This document shows positions 1-6,358 of a stretch of DNA of 11,788 bases, piece after piece. Within the stretch, counting starts at the first letter, position 1; each line of letters starts with the position of its first letter. The translations under genes and the position numbers were made by a program. Origin of the DNA: an uncultured candidate division Zixibacteria bacterium (GTDB lineage: Bacteria; Zixibacteria; MSB-5A5; GN15; FEB-12); assembly GCA_913009765.1 (NCBI GenBank), contig CAJVYT010000101.1, forward strand, positions 1 through 11,788, given 5' to 3'. The notes beneath the pieces were generated by a model. It saw only the letters and a list, made by a program, of their open reading frames with translations, did not search any database and was not told the DNA's origin.

Positions 1-237
1 GATGATTGAATCTTCGTCAATCGAATTTGCGATCAAATAATTTTTGACTATTTCTGCTTCCCTGTATCCGGGATCTTTGTTGAGCAGCCAGGAGTATGCC
101 CCTGAGGTTATTATTTTTGAATTGGGATTTTTCTTGTATAATTTTATTGCAAAATCTACTCTTGATTTTCCGACTGCTGAGATAGATTTATCTTTATTTG
201 GCGCCGAGCCCAATATGATAATAACATCTGTTGCCAT
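1..237 (-). CDS. DUF218 (YdcF/SanA/ElyC-like) protein, C-terminus off the window
   Basis: This reading frame starts at ATG 235-237 on the minus strand and is still open at base 1, giving 79 residues. It begins MATDVIIILGSAPNKD, continues with SRVDFAIKLYKKNP and KIITSGAYSW, then EAEIVKNYLIANSIDEDSII. This matches the N-terminal pattern of DUF218: a hydrophobic strand ending in a Gly-Ser loop, an R-V-x-x-A helix, a strand ending in T/S-S-G, and an E-A-x-x-x-x-x-Y-L helix. DUF218 members include YdcF, SanA and ElyC, which are tied to envelope homeostasis or nucleotide binding; the substrate here is unknown. No signal peptide is visible, so a cytoplasmic location is likely. The gene is divergent from the rRNA operon. 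A TATA-like TTTAATAAA lies about 26 nt before the ATG, consistent with a leaderless transcript. The family call is confident; the function is not. Confidence 0.8.
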   Translation of the reverse strand, partial: MATDVIIILGSAPNKDKSISAVGKSRVDFAIKLYKKNPNSKIITSGAYSWLLNKDPGYREAEIVKNYLIANSIDEDSII

Positions 238-258
238 ATATCTGATGAATAAAAATAG

Positions 259-267
259 TTTATTAAA
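259..267 (-). promoter_or_regulatory. Putative archaeal TATA box for the DUF218 gene
   Basis: On the minus strand this reads TTTAATAAA. Its centre is about 26 nt upstream of the ATG at 237, the distance expected when transcription starts at or next to the start codon. AT-richness of the region makes chance matches possible. Confidence 0.45.
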
Positions 268-314
268 TTATCTTTTGTCTTCCGTCGATGAAGTAATTTT
301 TTTATAGCGATACC

Positions 315-323
315 TTTATAAAA
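315..323 (+). promoter_or_regulatory. Putative TATA box of the rRNA operon
   Basis: TTTATAAAA is a near-consensus archaeal TATA box and the best one before the 16S gene. Transcription from it would start near 345, just before the two hairpins of the leader and about 90 nt before the 5' half of the pre-16S processing stem. The core TTTATAAA is palindromic, so it could also fire toward the DUF218 gene. The assignment is inferred. Confidence 0.45.
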
Positions 324-661
324 GTATTTTTGCGCATAATAATGCAAATGAAAACTTTGGAGATAATATCCAAAGCTTCAATTTACAGTTTTGAAGCTAG
401 AATGAGCGCCGGATCATTGTATCGGGTGTGATGATGATCAATTCTAGTTATGTATCTTTAGCAATTTTATATTGTTGAAGTATATTTATGTCTTAAAGTG
501 ATGGAGCGATCTTTCTAAATAAAATACGTCGTGCAGACGTGTGAATTAATTTAGATATCATTCATATTTATGATAGCAAATTTCAAAAGGTTTAACCTTT
601 ATCTTTTGAAAGCAAATAAGGATTGAATTTTTTCGAAAATTCTAAAGAACAATTTTGTTTA
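324..661 (+). other. Pre-rRNA leader with several hairpins, no gene
   Basis: No supported coding region lies here. Visible structure in order: hairpin CTTTGG (355-360)/CCAAAG (370-375); hairpin AGCTTCAA (374-381)/TTGAAGCT (391-398), which overlaps the first by two bases; the 5' half of the pre-16S stem (433-448); a composite hairpin with TCTAAAT (514-520)/ATTTAGA (549-555) enclosing ACGTC (526-530)/GACGT (536-540); and TTTCAAAAG (581-589)/CTTTTGAAA (603-611). The mature 16S starts at about 662. Confidence 0.6.
433..448 (+). other. 5' strand of the pre-16S processing stem
   Basis: GATGATCAATTCTAGT pairs with 2259-2274 (TGTTAGAATTGGTCATC region) across the whole 16S gene: 433-446 with 2261-2274 is 14 consecutive pairs with one U-G, and two more wobble pairs extend it. 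Archaeal pre-16S is excised from such flanking helices by the splicing endonuclease at a bulge-helix-bulge. A possible geometry is bulge 447-449, short helix 450-453/2257-2260 with two G-U pairs, and bulge 2254-2256; this part is weak. Confidence 0.65.
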
Positions 662-2115
662 ATTCCAGTTTATCCTGCTGGAGGATGCAGCTATTTGGTT
701 TGGGTTTAGACATGCAAGTCTTTTCTTTGATTTATCATAGGAAGGCAAACTGCTCAGTAACACGTAGATAATCTACCCTTGAGTGAAGGATAAGCACGGG
801 AAACTGTGTCTAACACTTCATAGGGGATTTGACCTGGAAAGGTAGATCCCTGAAACTCGTGCTCAAGGATGAGTCTGCGGCTGATTAGCTTGTTGGTGGG
901 GTAACTGCCTACCAAGGCGATGATCAGTACGGGCTCTTAGCGGAGTTGCCCGGAGAAGGAATCTGAGACACTATTCCTAGCTCTACGGAGTGCAGCAGTC
1001 GCGGAACATTTACAATGCACGAAAGTGTGATAATGCGAACCAAAGTGTTTTTCTTTTTGAAAAACTTTTTCTCGGCGTAAAAACCCGGGAGAATAAGGAC
1101 TGGGAAAGACTGGTGCCAGCCGCCGCGGTAATACCAGCAGTTCAAGTTGCATCCCTTTTTATTGGGTCTAAAACATCCGTAGCTTGCCGTTTAAGTCTCT
1201 TGTGAAATCCCACGTCTCAAGCGTGGTGAAGTGCAGGAGATACTGAGCGGCTAGAGATCGGTAGACGTAAGAAGTACACCGGGGGTAACGGTCAAATGTG
1301 TTAATCCTCGGCGGACTAACAATGAGCGAAGGCATCTTACGAGGACGAATCTGACAGTGAGGGATGAAGGCCAGGGGCGCAAAACGGATTAGATACCCGT
1401 GTAGTCCTGGCAGTAAACACTGCTCACTAAACATCGGGCCCTCTTCGGGAGGATTCGGTGCTGAAGCGAAGGCGAAGAGTGAGCTACCTGGGAAGTATAG
1501 TCGCAAGATCGAAACTTAAAGGAATTGGCGGGGAGACATACAACGAGTGACGCGTGCGGTTCAATTAGATTTTACACCGTGAACCTCACCAGGAGCGACA
1601 GCAGGATGAAGGTCAGTCTGAAGGGCTTACCTGACACGCTGAGCGGAGATGCATGGCCGACGTCAGCCTGTGCTGTGAAGTGACCTGTTAAATCAGGTAA
1701 CAGGCGAGACCCGTGTCGATAATTACTACAGAAATGGGTACCTTATCGAGACTGCCTTGGTAACAAGGAGGAAGGTGCGGGCTACGTTAGGTGAGTACGT
1801 CCCTAATCCCCTGGGCTACACGCGCGCGGCAATGGTATGTTCAAATGGATGCGACTCCGAGAGGAGAAGCTAATCCCCTAACGCATATCTCAGTCCAGAT
1901 TGAGGGTTGCAACCCACCCTCATGACGATGGAATTCGTAGTAATCGGATATTAGCACTGTCCGGTGAATAAGTCCCTGTCTCTTGCACACACCGCCCGTC
2001 AAACCAACCGAGTTATGAAGGGGTGAAGCCCTTTTTGGGAAAAACCTTTTCACGACAAGGTAGGTTAAGTCGTCACAAGGTATCTGTAGGGGAACCTGCA
2101 GATGGATCACCTCCT
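662..2115 (+). rRNA. rrs: 16S ribosomal RNA, complete
   Basis: This is the small-subunit rRNA. It starts with ATTCCAGTTTATCCTGCTGG, the archaeal 5' end motif with changes, and ends with GGATCACCTCCT (2104-2115), which contains the anti-Shine-Dalgarno sequence. Landmarks include GTGCCAGCCGCCGCGGTAA (1113-1131), ATTAGATACCCGTGTAGTCC near 1390, AAACTTAAAGGAATTGGCGG near 1513, and GCACACACCGCCCGT near 1985. The length of about 1454 nt is normal for an archaeon, and no intron is seen. The 915 region is divergent (GGCGGGGAGACATACAACGAGTG instead of the usual archaeal form), as in fast-evolving DPANN lineages. At the position equivalent to E. coli A1499 there is a C (2074). The gene is followed by a spacer tRNA-Ala and the 23S gene. 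End positions are estimated from conserved motifs. Confidence 0.97.
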
Positions 2116-2258
2116 ATTTTTAATTTTATCTTGAAATTTCTTGGTAAAAAAATGTTCATGTGTGTTTACACACTTCACATTATTTTACTCTGCGAAATTT
2201 CTGCGTTAAAATTAAAAATGTTAACTAATTATGTTAACTTTAAATTTTATTAAGCAAT

Positions 2259-2274
2259 GTTAGAATTGGTCATC
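2259..2274 (+). other. 3' strand of the pre-16S processing stem
   Basis: This segment pairs with 433-448 in the leader. The uninterrupted core is AGAATTGGTCATC (2262-2274) against GATGATCAATTCT (433-445), all Watson-Crick except T438-G2269. Confidence 0.65.
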
Positions 2275-2321
2275 TAGTTTCATTATTAGTCGGTGCGAGT
2301 GACTCGTGCCGAGGTAAACTT

Positions 2322-2373
2322 GGGCACGTAGTCTAGAGTACCTTCAGAGAAGGTTCACGAAGACAACTTGCCC
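2322..2373 (+). pseudogene. tRNA-like remnant upstream of tRNA-Ala
   Basis: The first 15 bases, GGGCACGTAGTCTAG (2322-2336), differ by a single base from the first 15 of the real tRNA (GGGCCCGTAGTCTAG, 2387-2401). Further on, TTCACGAAGACA resembles TTGCACCGAAGATA of the tRNA anticodon arm. The stretch closes with TGCCC (2369-2373), which can pair with GGGCA (2322-2326), and contains the hairpin ACCTTC/GAAGGT (2340-2354). There is no T arm and no normal anticodon loop. A decayed tandem copy of the tRNA is the simplest reading; a processing signal that mimics the tRNA is the alternative. Confidence 0.45.
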
Positions 2374-2386
2374 TTGTCACAACAAA

Positions 2387-2457
2387 GGGCCCGTAGTCTA
2401 GTGGTAGAATACTTCGCTTGCACCGAAGATACCCGCGTTCGATTCGCGGCGGGTCCA
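2387..2457 (+). tRNA. tRNA-Ala (anticodon TGC)
   Basis: A full cloverleaf can be drawn in 71 nt. The acceptor is GGGCCCG (2387-2393)/CGGGTCC (2450-2456), with A2457 as discriminator. The D arm is short, with AGTGGTAGA. The anticodon stem CTTCG/CGAAG carries the loop CTTGCAC with anticodon TGC at 2419-2421. The T arm is CCGCG/CGCGG with loop TTCGATT (2433-2449). The G3-T70 pair, the main identity element for alanyl-tRNA synthetase, is present. CCA is not encoded. tRNA-Ala in the 16S-23S spacer is typical of many archaeal rRNA operons. Confidence 0.96.
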
Positions 2458-2691
2458 TTCCCTTTGGGATTTATATTCAACCCTCTTTTGGGAAGAAGAA
2501 GCAGAGTTAGCTTCTAAAAAAACTGGCGATGAACCGAGAACAACTACGTTGTCTTGGGGAGTTTGAGAATTACGGCTAACCCCCGTATTATATTCGATGA
2601 GAACAGTATAAGAAAACACTATAGACATTTGGTCGGGCAGTTTACTGCCCGAACTAAATAAATGATTTGATTGATCAAATAAAGAAGATAG
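2458..2691 (+). other. tRNA-23S spacer with processing elements
   Basis: No gene is supported. Structure includes a hairpin CCGAG-a-ACAAC/GTTGT-CTTGG (2534-2557), the 5' half of the pre-23S stem (2596-2621), an 8-bp perfect hairpin TCGGGCAG/CTGCCCGA with a TTTA loop (2633-2652), and the palindrome TTTGATTGATCAAA (2666-2679) just before the mature 23S end. No 5S sequence is recognisable here. Confidence 0.55.
2596..2621 (+). other. 5' strand of the pre-23S processing stem
   Basis: Bases 2601-2621 are the exact reverse complement of 6160-6180 (21 bp). The helix extends outward to 2596/6185 with two G-U pairs, for 26 pairs in total. It brackets the complete 23S gene, as expected for the archaeal processing helix. 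The inner bulge-helix-bulge cannot be placed with confidence. Confidence 0.85.
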
Positions 2692-4555
2692 ATTCTATGA
2701 AACTATTAGATGGATAGCTTGGCTTAAATTTTGATGAAGGACGTGGCAAGCTGCGATATGCTCGGGTGAGGTGCATGCAACCTTTGACCCCGAGATCTCC
2801 GAATGCGAAACGTGTTTATTCCGAAAGGAAAAGTCACGCCGGGAATTGAAACATCTTAGTACCGGCAGGAAAAGAAAATAATAATGATTCCCTTATTAGC
2901 AGCGAGCGAAAAGGGAACAGGGCAAGCTGAATCTCTCTGGAAACAGAGTAAGAGATGTGGTGAGATATAATCTCTAAGTACTTGAGTTGAAGTTTGCTGG
3001 AAAGCAACACTTTAGAGGGTGATAGTCCCGTAAATGAAAAGTATATGAGAGGTCTTAAACGAGTAGGACGACTTGGATTAGTCGTTTGAATATGGGAGAA
3101 TTAACTCCTAACCCTAAATAGTAATTTAAGTCCGATAGCGAACGAGTACCGCGAGGGAAAGCTGAAAAGTACACTCACAAGTGAGTTAAAAGACTTGAAA
3201 TCTAATAGTTACAAAATAGCTACGGCTTTACGGAGTTGTAGCGTGCGTTTTGAAGAACGAGCCAGGGAGTTTATTTTTGTGGCGAGCTTAAAAAAGGAAG
3301 GCGAAGCGAAAGCGAGTGTGAAAGCGCGTTAGTCACAAGGGTAAGACCTGAAGCCAGATGATCTATTCCTGAACAGGATGAAGTTTTTTGAAAGAGAAAT
3401 GGAGGTCCGAACCGTTGTTACGTGCATGTACTCGGATGATTTGGGAATAGGGGTGAAAAGCCACTCTAATCTGGCGATAGCTGGTTCCTGCTGAAATATG
3501 CCTAGGTATAGTTCGGTATAGTTTGTTTATGGGGTAAAGTACAGATAAATTTTGCAGGACAACTTTGTTACGGAAATTTTTCTAACTCAGAACCTATAAA
3601 CTGCGTACTACCGGAAACAGCGGCAGCATGTAAGATGCTGTCACGAAACCCGAACAAGGGAGCCCGAAGTTAAGGCCCCAAAATATCTACTAAGTGTAAC
3701 GAAGGGAGTCATAATTCTGAGACAGTGGGGAGGTAGGTCTAGAAGCCGCCATCCTTTAAAGAAAGCGTAACAGCTCACCCATTGAGAATTGTGGCCCCGA
3801 AAATGGACGGGGCTAAAGTAGATTGCCGATACTTCGGATACATCCAGTAAAGGATGTTATGGTAAGCAGGCGTATTAATTGCGCAGAAGGTTTCGCGTAA
3901 GCGATGCTGGAGCGATTAGTAATGCGAATCCTGGTGTGAGTAGGATCTGATCTTTCTGAGAACCGAAAGACGTCGAAAGGGTACGGTTTCCTTGGCACTA
4001 TCAATTAGCCAAGGGTTAGTCTGCACCTAAGTCATACCTTAACTGAATATGACGACGGAGAACAGGTTAATATTCCTGTACTTAACTTTTTCGTTAAGTT
4101 TCTAAATCGCTTTCGGATAAGTGGAGTGTCGAGAGGCACCGAAAACAAGAAGCTTGTGGATTGTAATGAAGAGAAGTTTGCGAATTGTTTTTTAATCTGC
4201 TGAGTCCAAGAGTCAGTGAAAAGTTTAGGAAATAGAAAGAGTTGAGCAGTACCAAGAACTGGCACTGGTACCCTAGCTGAGAAGGCTAAGACGTGAAGGG
4301 TTAATCAAGTTAAGGGAATTCGGCATAAATAGTCCCGTATCTTCGGTAGAAGGGATGTCTATTCTTTTGTATGATTCATTGTATGGGGGAGTAGATCTCA
4401 GTAACAAGGATGGCACGACTGTTTACCAAAAACGTAGCTGAGCGCAATTCCGAAAGGACGAGTATGCTCGGTGAAGTCTGCCCAGTGGTGGTGTCCAAAC
4501 ACCGGTTTCAACCGGTCGAAGGCCCATCAAACGGCGGGCCTAACTATGAGGCTCT

Positions 4556-4575
4556 TAAGGTAGAACGTTGCCTTA
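4556..4575 (+). other. P1/P10 splice-site helices of the intron
   Basis: The last six bases of the 5' exon, TAAGGT (4556-4561), pair with the internal guide sequence GCCTTA (4570-4575): five Watson-Crick pairs and the obligatory U4561-G4570 wobble at the cleavage site. The bases just before the guide, ACGTT (4565-4569), pair with the start of the 3' exon AGCGT (5139-5143), with one G-U, forming P10. Together these fix both splice sites to the base. Confidence 0.92.
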
Positions 4576-4788
4576 CGGCTTACAAGAAATTGTGAGACGC
4601 TTCAAGCATCATAGGGTAAACACTGGACTATTGAAAAAATCGAATTTAAGCTATGAGAAGAAAATCAAGCTATATGCTGGAAACTCCGAGAATCTCACTG
4701 TACAACGACAACGAAAATTTAAATAGTTGGATCGCGTAAAAATCAGATGAGTGCGGACAATCAGCAGGAAAGGCTAGGATTGAAAAGA

Positions 4789-4796
4789 TTTAAATA
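4789..4796 (+). promoter_or_regulatory. Putative TATA box of the intron-encoded gene
   Basis: TTTAAATA is centred 25 nt upstream of ATG 4818, the same arrangement as the boxes before 6380 and 6784. It would allow a leaderless mRNA from inside the intron, independent of the rRNA transcript. The box lies in the hairpin AAGATT (4785-4790)/AATCTT (4796-4801), which may also serve as a P6 extension. The local AT-richness lowers certainty. Confidence 0.5.
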
Positions 4797-4817
4797 ATCT
4801 TAATTAATATAAAAACT

Positions 4818-5018
4818 ATGGAATTTCAACCAAATTTTTGGAAAGTTACTTCGTCCTTAGTAGGAGGATGGGTAATCATTCCTTTTTTATTTGGATTGAT
4901 ACTTGAATTAACTACAGATAATGCAGAAATTCAGGGTAATTCTCCAATTATTATTGCGATTATAGGAATCTTTCTAATTTATCTTGTTTGGAGTTTAATA
5001 CAAGATAAAAATAAATAA
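4818..5018 (+). CDS. Intron-encoded small membrane protein, two predicted TM helices
   Basis: This 66-residue protein of unknown function is encoded wholly within the P6 loop of the group I intron. It has an amphipathic start (MEFQPNFWKV), a first hydrophobic segment at about residues 11-30 (SSLVGGWVIIPFLFGLIL), an acidic/polar loop ELTTDNAEIQGNS, and a second hydrophobic segment at about 43-62 ending in YLVWSLIQDKNK. By the positive-inside rule both ends would face the cytoplasm. It has no cysteine, no histidine and no homing-endonuclease motif. The F-x-P-x-x-W-K start and the W-S-L-I-Q end recall small membrane proteins common in DPANN genomes; that is a recollection, not a search result. 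The ATG is placed 25 nt after a TATA box, and there is no Shine-Dalgarno sequence. Stop TAA is 6 bases before the P6 3' strand, so the gene ends just short of the core. It is probably a captured host gene rather than an invasion factor. Confidence 0.75.
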   Translation: MEFQPNFWKVTSSLVGGWVIIPFLFGLILELTTDNAEIQGNSPIIIAIIGIFLIYLVWSLIQDKNK

Positions 5019-6072
5019 TTCTAGAATCCTCAGAGACTAATACGCTTGACACAAAGTAATTTTGTGAAGATAGAGTCCGAACTGCATGGCGACATGTAGA
5101 GTTGCAATTGCTCTCAATAATTGCAGAATAACAAATTGAGCGTAATGCCTTGTCATCTGAATGGTGACGTGCATGAACGGCTTAACGATGTTGTCACTGT
5201 CCCTAACTTGCACCCTCCGAAATCATTTACCGGTGAAAAGGCCGGTGTCGTCTAGTGGGAAGCGAAGACCTTGTAGACCTTTACTGCAACCTGTTGTTGC
5301 GAATTTATTATGATTGCCCAGAGTAGGTAGAAGCGTTGAAGCCTAAGTTCCGGCTTAGGTGGAGCAAAAGTGTAACACTACCCAATTTTAATGGATCCGC
5401 TAATCTGAGAAATTTGAGACAGCAATTGGCGGGCAGTTTGGCTGGGGCGGCACCCCGCAGAAAGAATATCTGTGGGGCCCAAAGACAAGCTCATCCAGGT
5501 CGGAAATCTGGAGTAGAGTGTAAAGGCAAAAGCTTGTCTGACTGTGCTTTGAACAGCAAGAAGCGCAGGAATGAAAGTTGGGCTTAACGAACCATCGATG
5601 ATTTTTAATGGATCACGATGATGACAGAAAAGGTACCTCAAGGATAACAGGGTTGTCGCCCCCGATAGTTCACATTGACGGGGCGGTTTGCTACATCGCT
5701 GTCGGCTCTTCCTATCCTGGATGTGCACAAGCATCCAAGGGTGTCGGAGTTCACGCATTAAAAGGGATCGTTAGCTGGGTTAAGAACGTCGTGAGACAGT
5801 TTGTATGATATCTACTAGATGTGTTATTGTCTGAGCGGAAGGACCCTCCAGTACGAGAGGAACGTGGGTTCGGAGCCTCTGGTCTACCAGTTGTTATGAG
5901 CAGGCTGGGCAGCTACGCTCTAACTGATAAGTGCTGAAAGCATCTAAGCACGAAGCAGTCCGCAAAACGAGACAATATAGGCCGCAGTAAAAGACTGCGT
6001 TGATAGAAATGGTGTGTAAGCATTGAGCTTTTGCGATTTGTTCAGCATGCATTTACTAAAAGCCACATAAAT

Positions 6073-6207
6073 ATATGTGTTAACAAGGTAAAATCCAAAG
6101 ATTTTCCTTGAAGCCACAATTTTTTATCTTCTGATAAAGATTGATTAGAGAGAGAAAGTTAGTGTTTTCTTATACTGTTCTTATTAATATTTCTGCGAAA
6201 TATTATG
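6073..6207 (+). other. 23S trailer with hairpins
   Basis: No gene is seen. The trailer holds the hairpin CACATA (6064-6069)/TATGTG (6074-6079) at the 23S end, a strong hairpin CAAGG-t-AAAATC/GATTTT-CCTTG (6084-6110) with a CAAA loop and one bulged T, followed by a run of T, then the 3' half of the pre-23S stem (6160-6185), and directly after it the hairpin TAATATTTC/GAAATATTA with loop TGC (6185-6205). The 6084-6110 hairpin lies upstream of the processing stem, so it is not a terminator of the operon. Confidence 0.6.
6160..6185 (+). other. 3' strand of the pre-23S processing stem
   Basis: This segment pairs with 2596-2621; the inner 21 bp are perfect. It shares base 6185 with the next hairpin, so the two structures abut. 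Confidence 0.85.
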
Positions 6208-6292
6208 GACGCTTCGCTGGTAGGTGGTTAGCGATTTGTCGCTGGTAGGTGATGTTTTGCATCGGTGGTTGACGCGTTGCGTCGGGGCTTGG
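6208..6292 (+). repeat. Array of about four tandem hairpin units with GGTRGGTG linkers
   Basis: Units of 20-22 bases follow each other at 6208-6229, 6230-6251, 6252-6271 and 6272-6292. Each has a short stem, a T-rich loop and a G/T linker: AGCGA-tttg-TCGCT then GGTAGGTG; GATG-tttt-g-CATC then GGTGGTTG; GACGC-gtt-GCGTC then GGGGCTTGG; the first unit (GACGCTTCGCTGGTAGGTGG) keeps the linker but has a weak stem. Stem sequences differ between units while the fold is kept, and the array comes right after the rRNA processing stem. Possible roles are rRNA transcription termination or a processing/stability element. The function is unknown. Confidence 0.6.
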
Positions 6293-6350
6293 TTGGATTG
6301 CTTATATTGTTTGATGTAGATGTTTTTGTTGGGATGGGAGTATAATAATT

Positions 6351-6358
6351 TTTATAAA
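6351..6358 (+). promoter_or_regulatory. Putative TATA box before the gene at 6380
   Basis: TTTATAAA is centred 25 nt upstream of ATG 6380, matching a leaderless start. This spacing, together with GGTG (6370-6373) six bases before the ATG, favours 6380 over the in-frame ATG at 6320, which would lie upstream of the box. Confidence 0.5.

Larger units (their letters stand above)
2116..2386 (+). other. 16S-tRNA spacer with processing elements
   Basis: No coding region is supported. The spacer holds the short hairpin GTGTGT/ACACAC near 2159-2172, a direct repeat ATGTTAACT at 2218-2226 and 2231-2239, the 3' half of the pre-16S stem (2259-2274), a strong hairpin TCGGTGCGAG/CTCGTGCCGA with a TGA loop (2290-2312, two wobble pairs), and a tRNA-like remnant (2322-2373). 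GCCCTT (2370-2375) can also pair with AAGGGC (2385-2390), which would cover the first bases of the tRNA before its processing. Confidence 0.6.
4665..5078 (+). other. Catalytic core helices P3-P8 of the intron
   Basis: P3 is TCAAGC (4665-4670)/GCTTGA (5044-5049). P4 is TGCTG (4675-4679)/CAGCA (4762-4766). P5 is TCCG (4685-4688)/CGGA (4754-4757), extended by CTCACTG (4694-4700)/CAGATGAG (4744-4751) with a bulged A. P6 is either GG (4767-4768)/CC (5028-5029) or the longer AGGATT (4776-4781)/AATCCT (5025-5030). P7 is G5033-C5078, bulged A5034, then GACT (5035-5038)/AGTC (5074-5077), with G5035-C5077 as the guanosine-binding pair. P8 is CACAAA (5050-5055)/TTTGTG (5061-5066). J3/4 is TATA and J4/5 is GAAAC. 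The order matches the group I fold. The gap between the two P6 strands holds the 66-residue gene. Confidence 0.88.
4562..5138 (+). ncRNA. Group I self-splicing intron in 23S rRNA (L1931 site)
   Basis: The 577-nt insert splits the otherwise continuous archaeal sequence AAGGT|AGCGTAATGCC after the U equivalent to E. coli U1931. It ends in G5138 (omega-G), and the exon ends in U4561, as group I splicing requires. Conserved core segments are readable: P (TATGCTGGAAAC), Q (CAATCAGCAGGAAAG), R (CTCAGAGACTAATAC) and S (GAAGATAGAGTCCGAA). Helices: P2 (4576-4599) capped by a GAAA tetraloop, P2.1 TCATAG (4609-4614)/CTATGA (4651-4656), P9 CTGCATG/CATGTAG with a GCGA tetraloop (5082-5099), and P9.1 TGCAATT/AATTGCA (5103-5125). 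Known group I introns use guanosine-initiated transesterification. The catalytic core looks intact, so autonomous splicing is likely. The P6 loop carries a small membrane-protein gene, and no LAGLIDADG, HNH or GIY-YIG motif is seen. The RNA subgroup was not assigned. Confidence 0.93.
2692..6072 (+). rRNA. rrl: 23S ribosomal RNA, interrupted by a group I intron
   Basis: This is the large-subunit rRNA in two exons, 2692-4561 and 5139-6072. After removal of the intron it is about 2804 nt, short but plausible for a reduced archaeon. Landmarks: GATGAAGGACGTGGCAAGCTGCGAT near the 5' end, the helix 69 segment CCTAACTATGAGGC, CTTAAGGT directly before the intron, AGCGTAATGCCTTGTC directly after it, the peptidyl-transferase segments CAAGGATAACAGG and AACGTCGTGAGACAGTT, and the sarcin-ricin loop AGTACGAGAGGA (5850-5861). 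The ends are estimated from a terminal helix that can form between about 2692-2699 and 6066-6072. No 5S gene follows within the window. A 26-bp processing stem flanks the gene. Confidence 0.95.

Noticed and set aside
44..347. Plus- and minus-strand frames at 44-307 and 156-347
   Set aside because: They overlap the DUF218 gene in other frames. The DUF218 frame has recognisable family motifs and a promoter at the right distance.
427..440. C/D box sRNA: ATGATGA resembles a C box
   Set aside because: No D box (CTGA) or paired C'/D' boxes at a suitable distance, and the bases belong to the pre-16S stem.
924..2110. Open frames of 71-112 codons on both strands inside the 16S gene
   Set aside because: They lie within conserved rRNA sequence, overlap each other and have no coding character.
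4562..5138. Bulge-helix-bulge archaeal intron in 23S
   Set aside because: The insert has a complete group I core, U at the exon end, G at the intron end and P1/P10 pairings. No LAGLIDADG protein is present.
3813..5808. Open frames inside 23S outside the intron (for example 5378-5758 minus, 5336-5587 plus, 4410-4595 plus)
   Set aside because: They coincide with conserved 23S helices. The 4410-4595 frame also runs from the exon into the intron.
6208..6292. CRISPR array
   Set aside because: Units are only 20-22 bases with no spacers, and the repeats vary in the stem.
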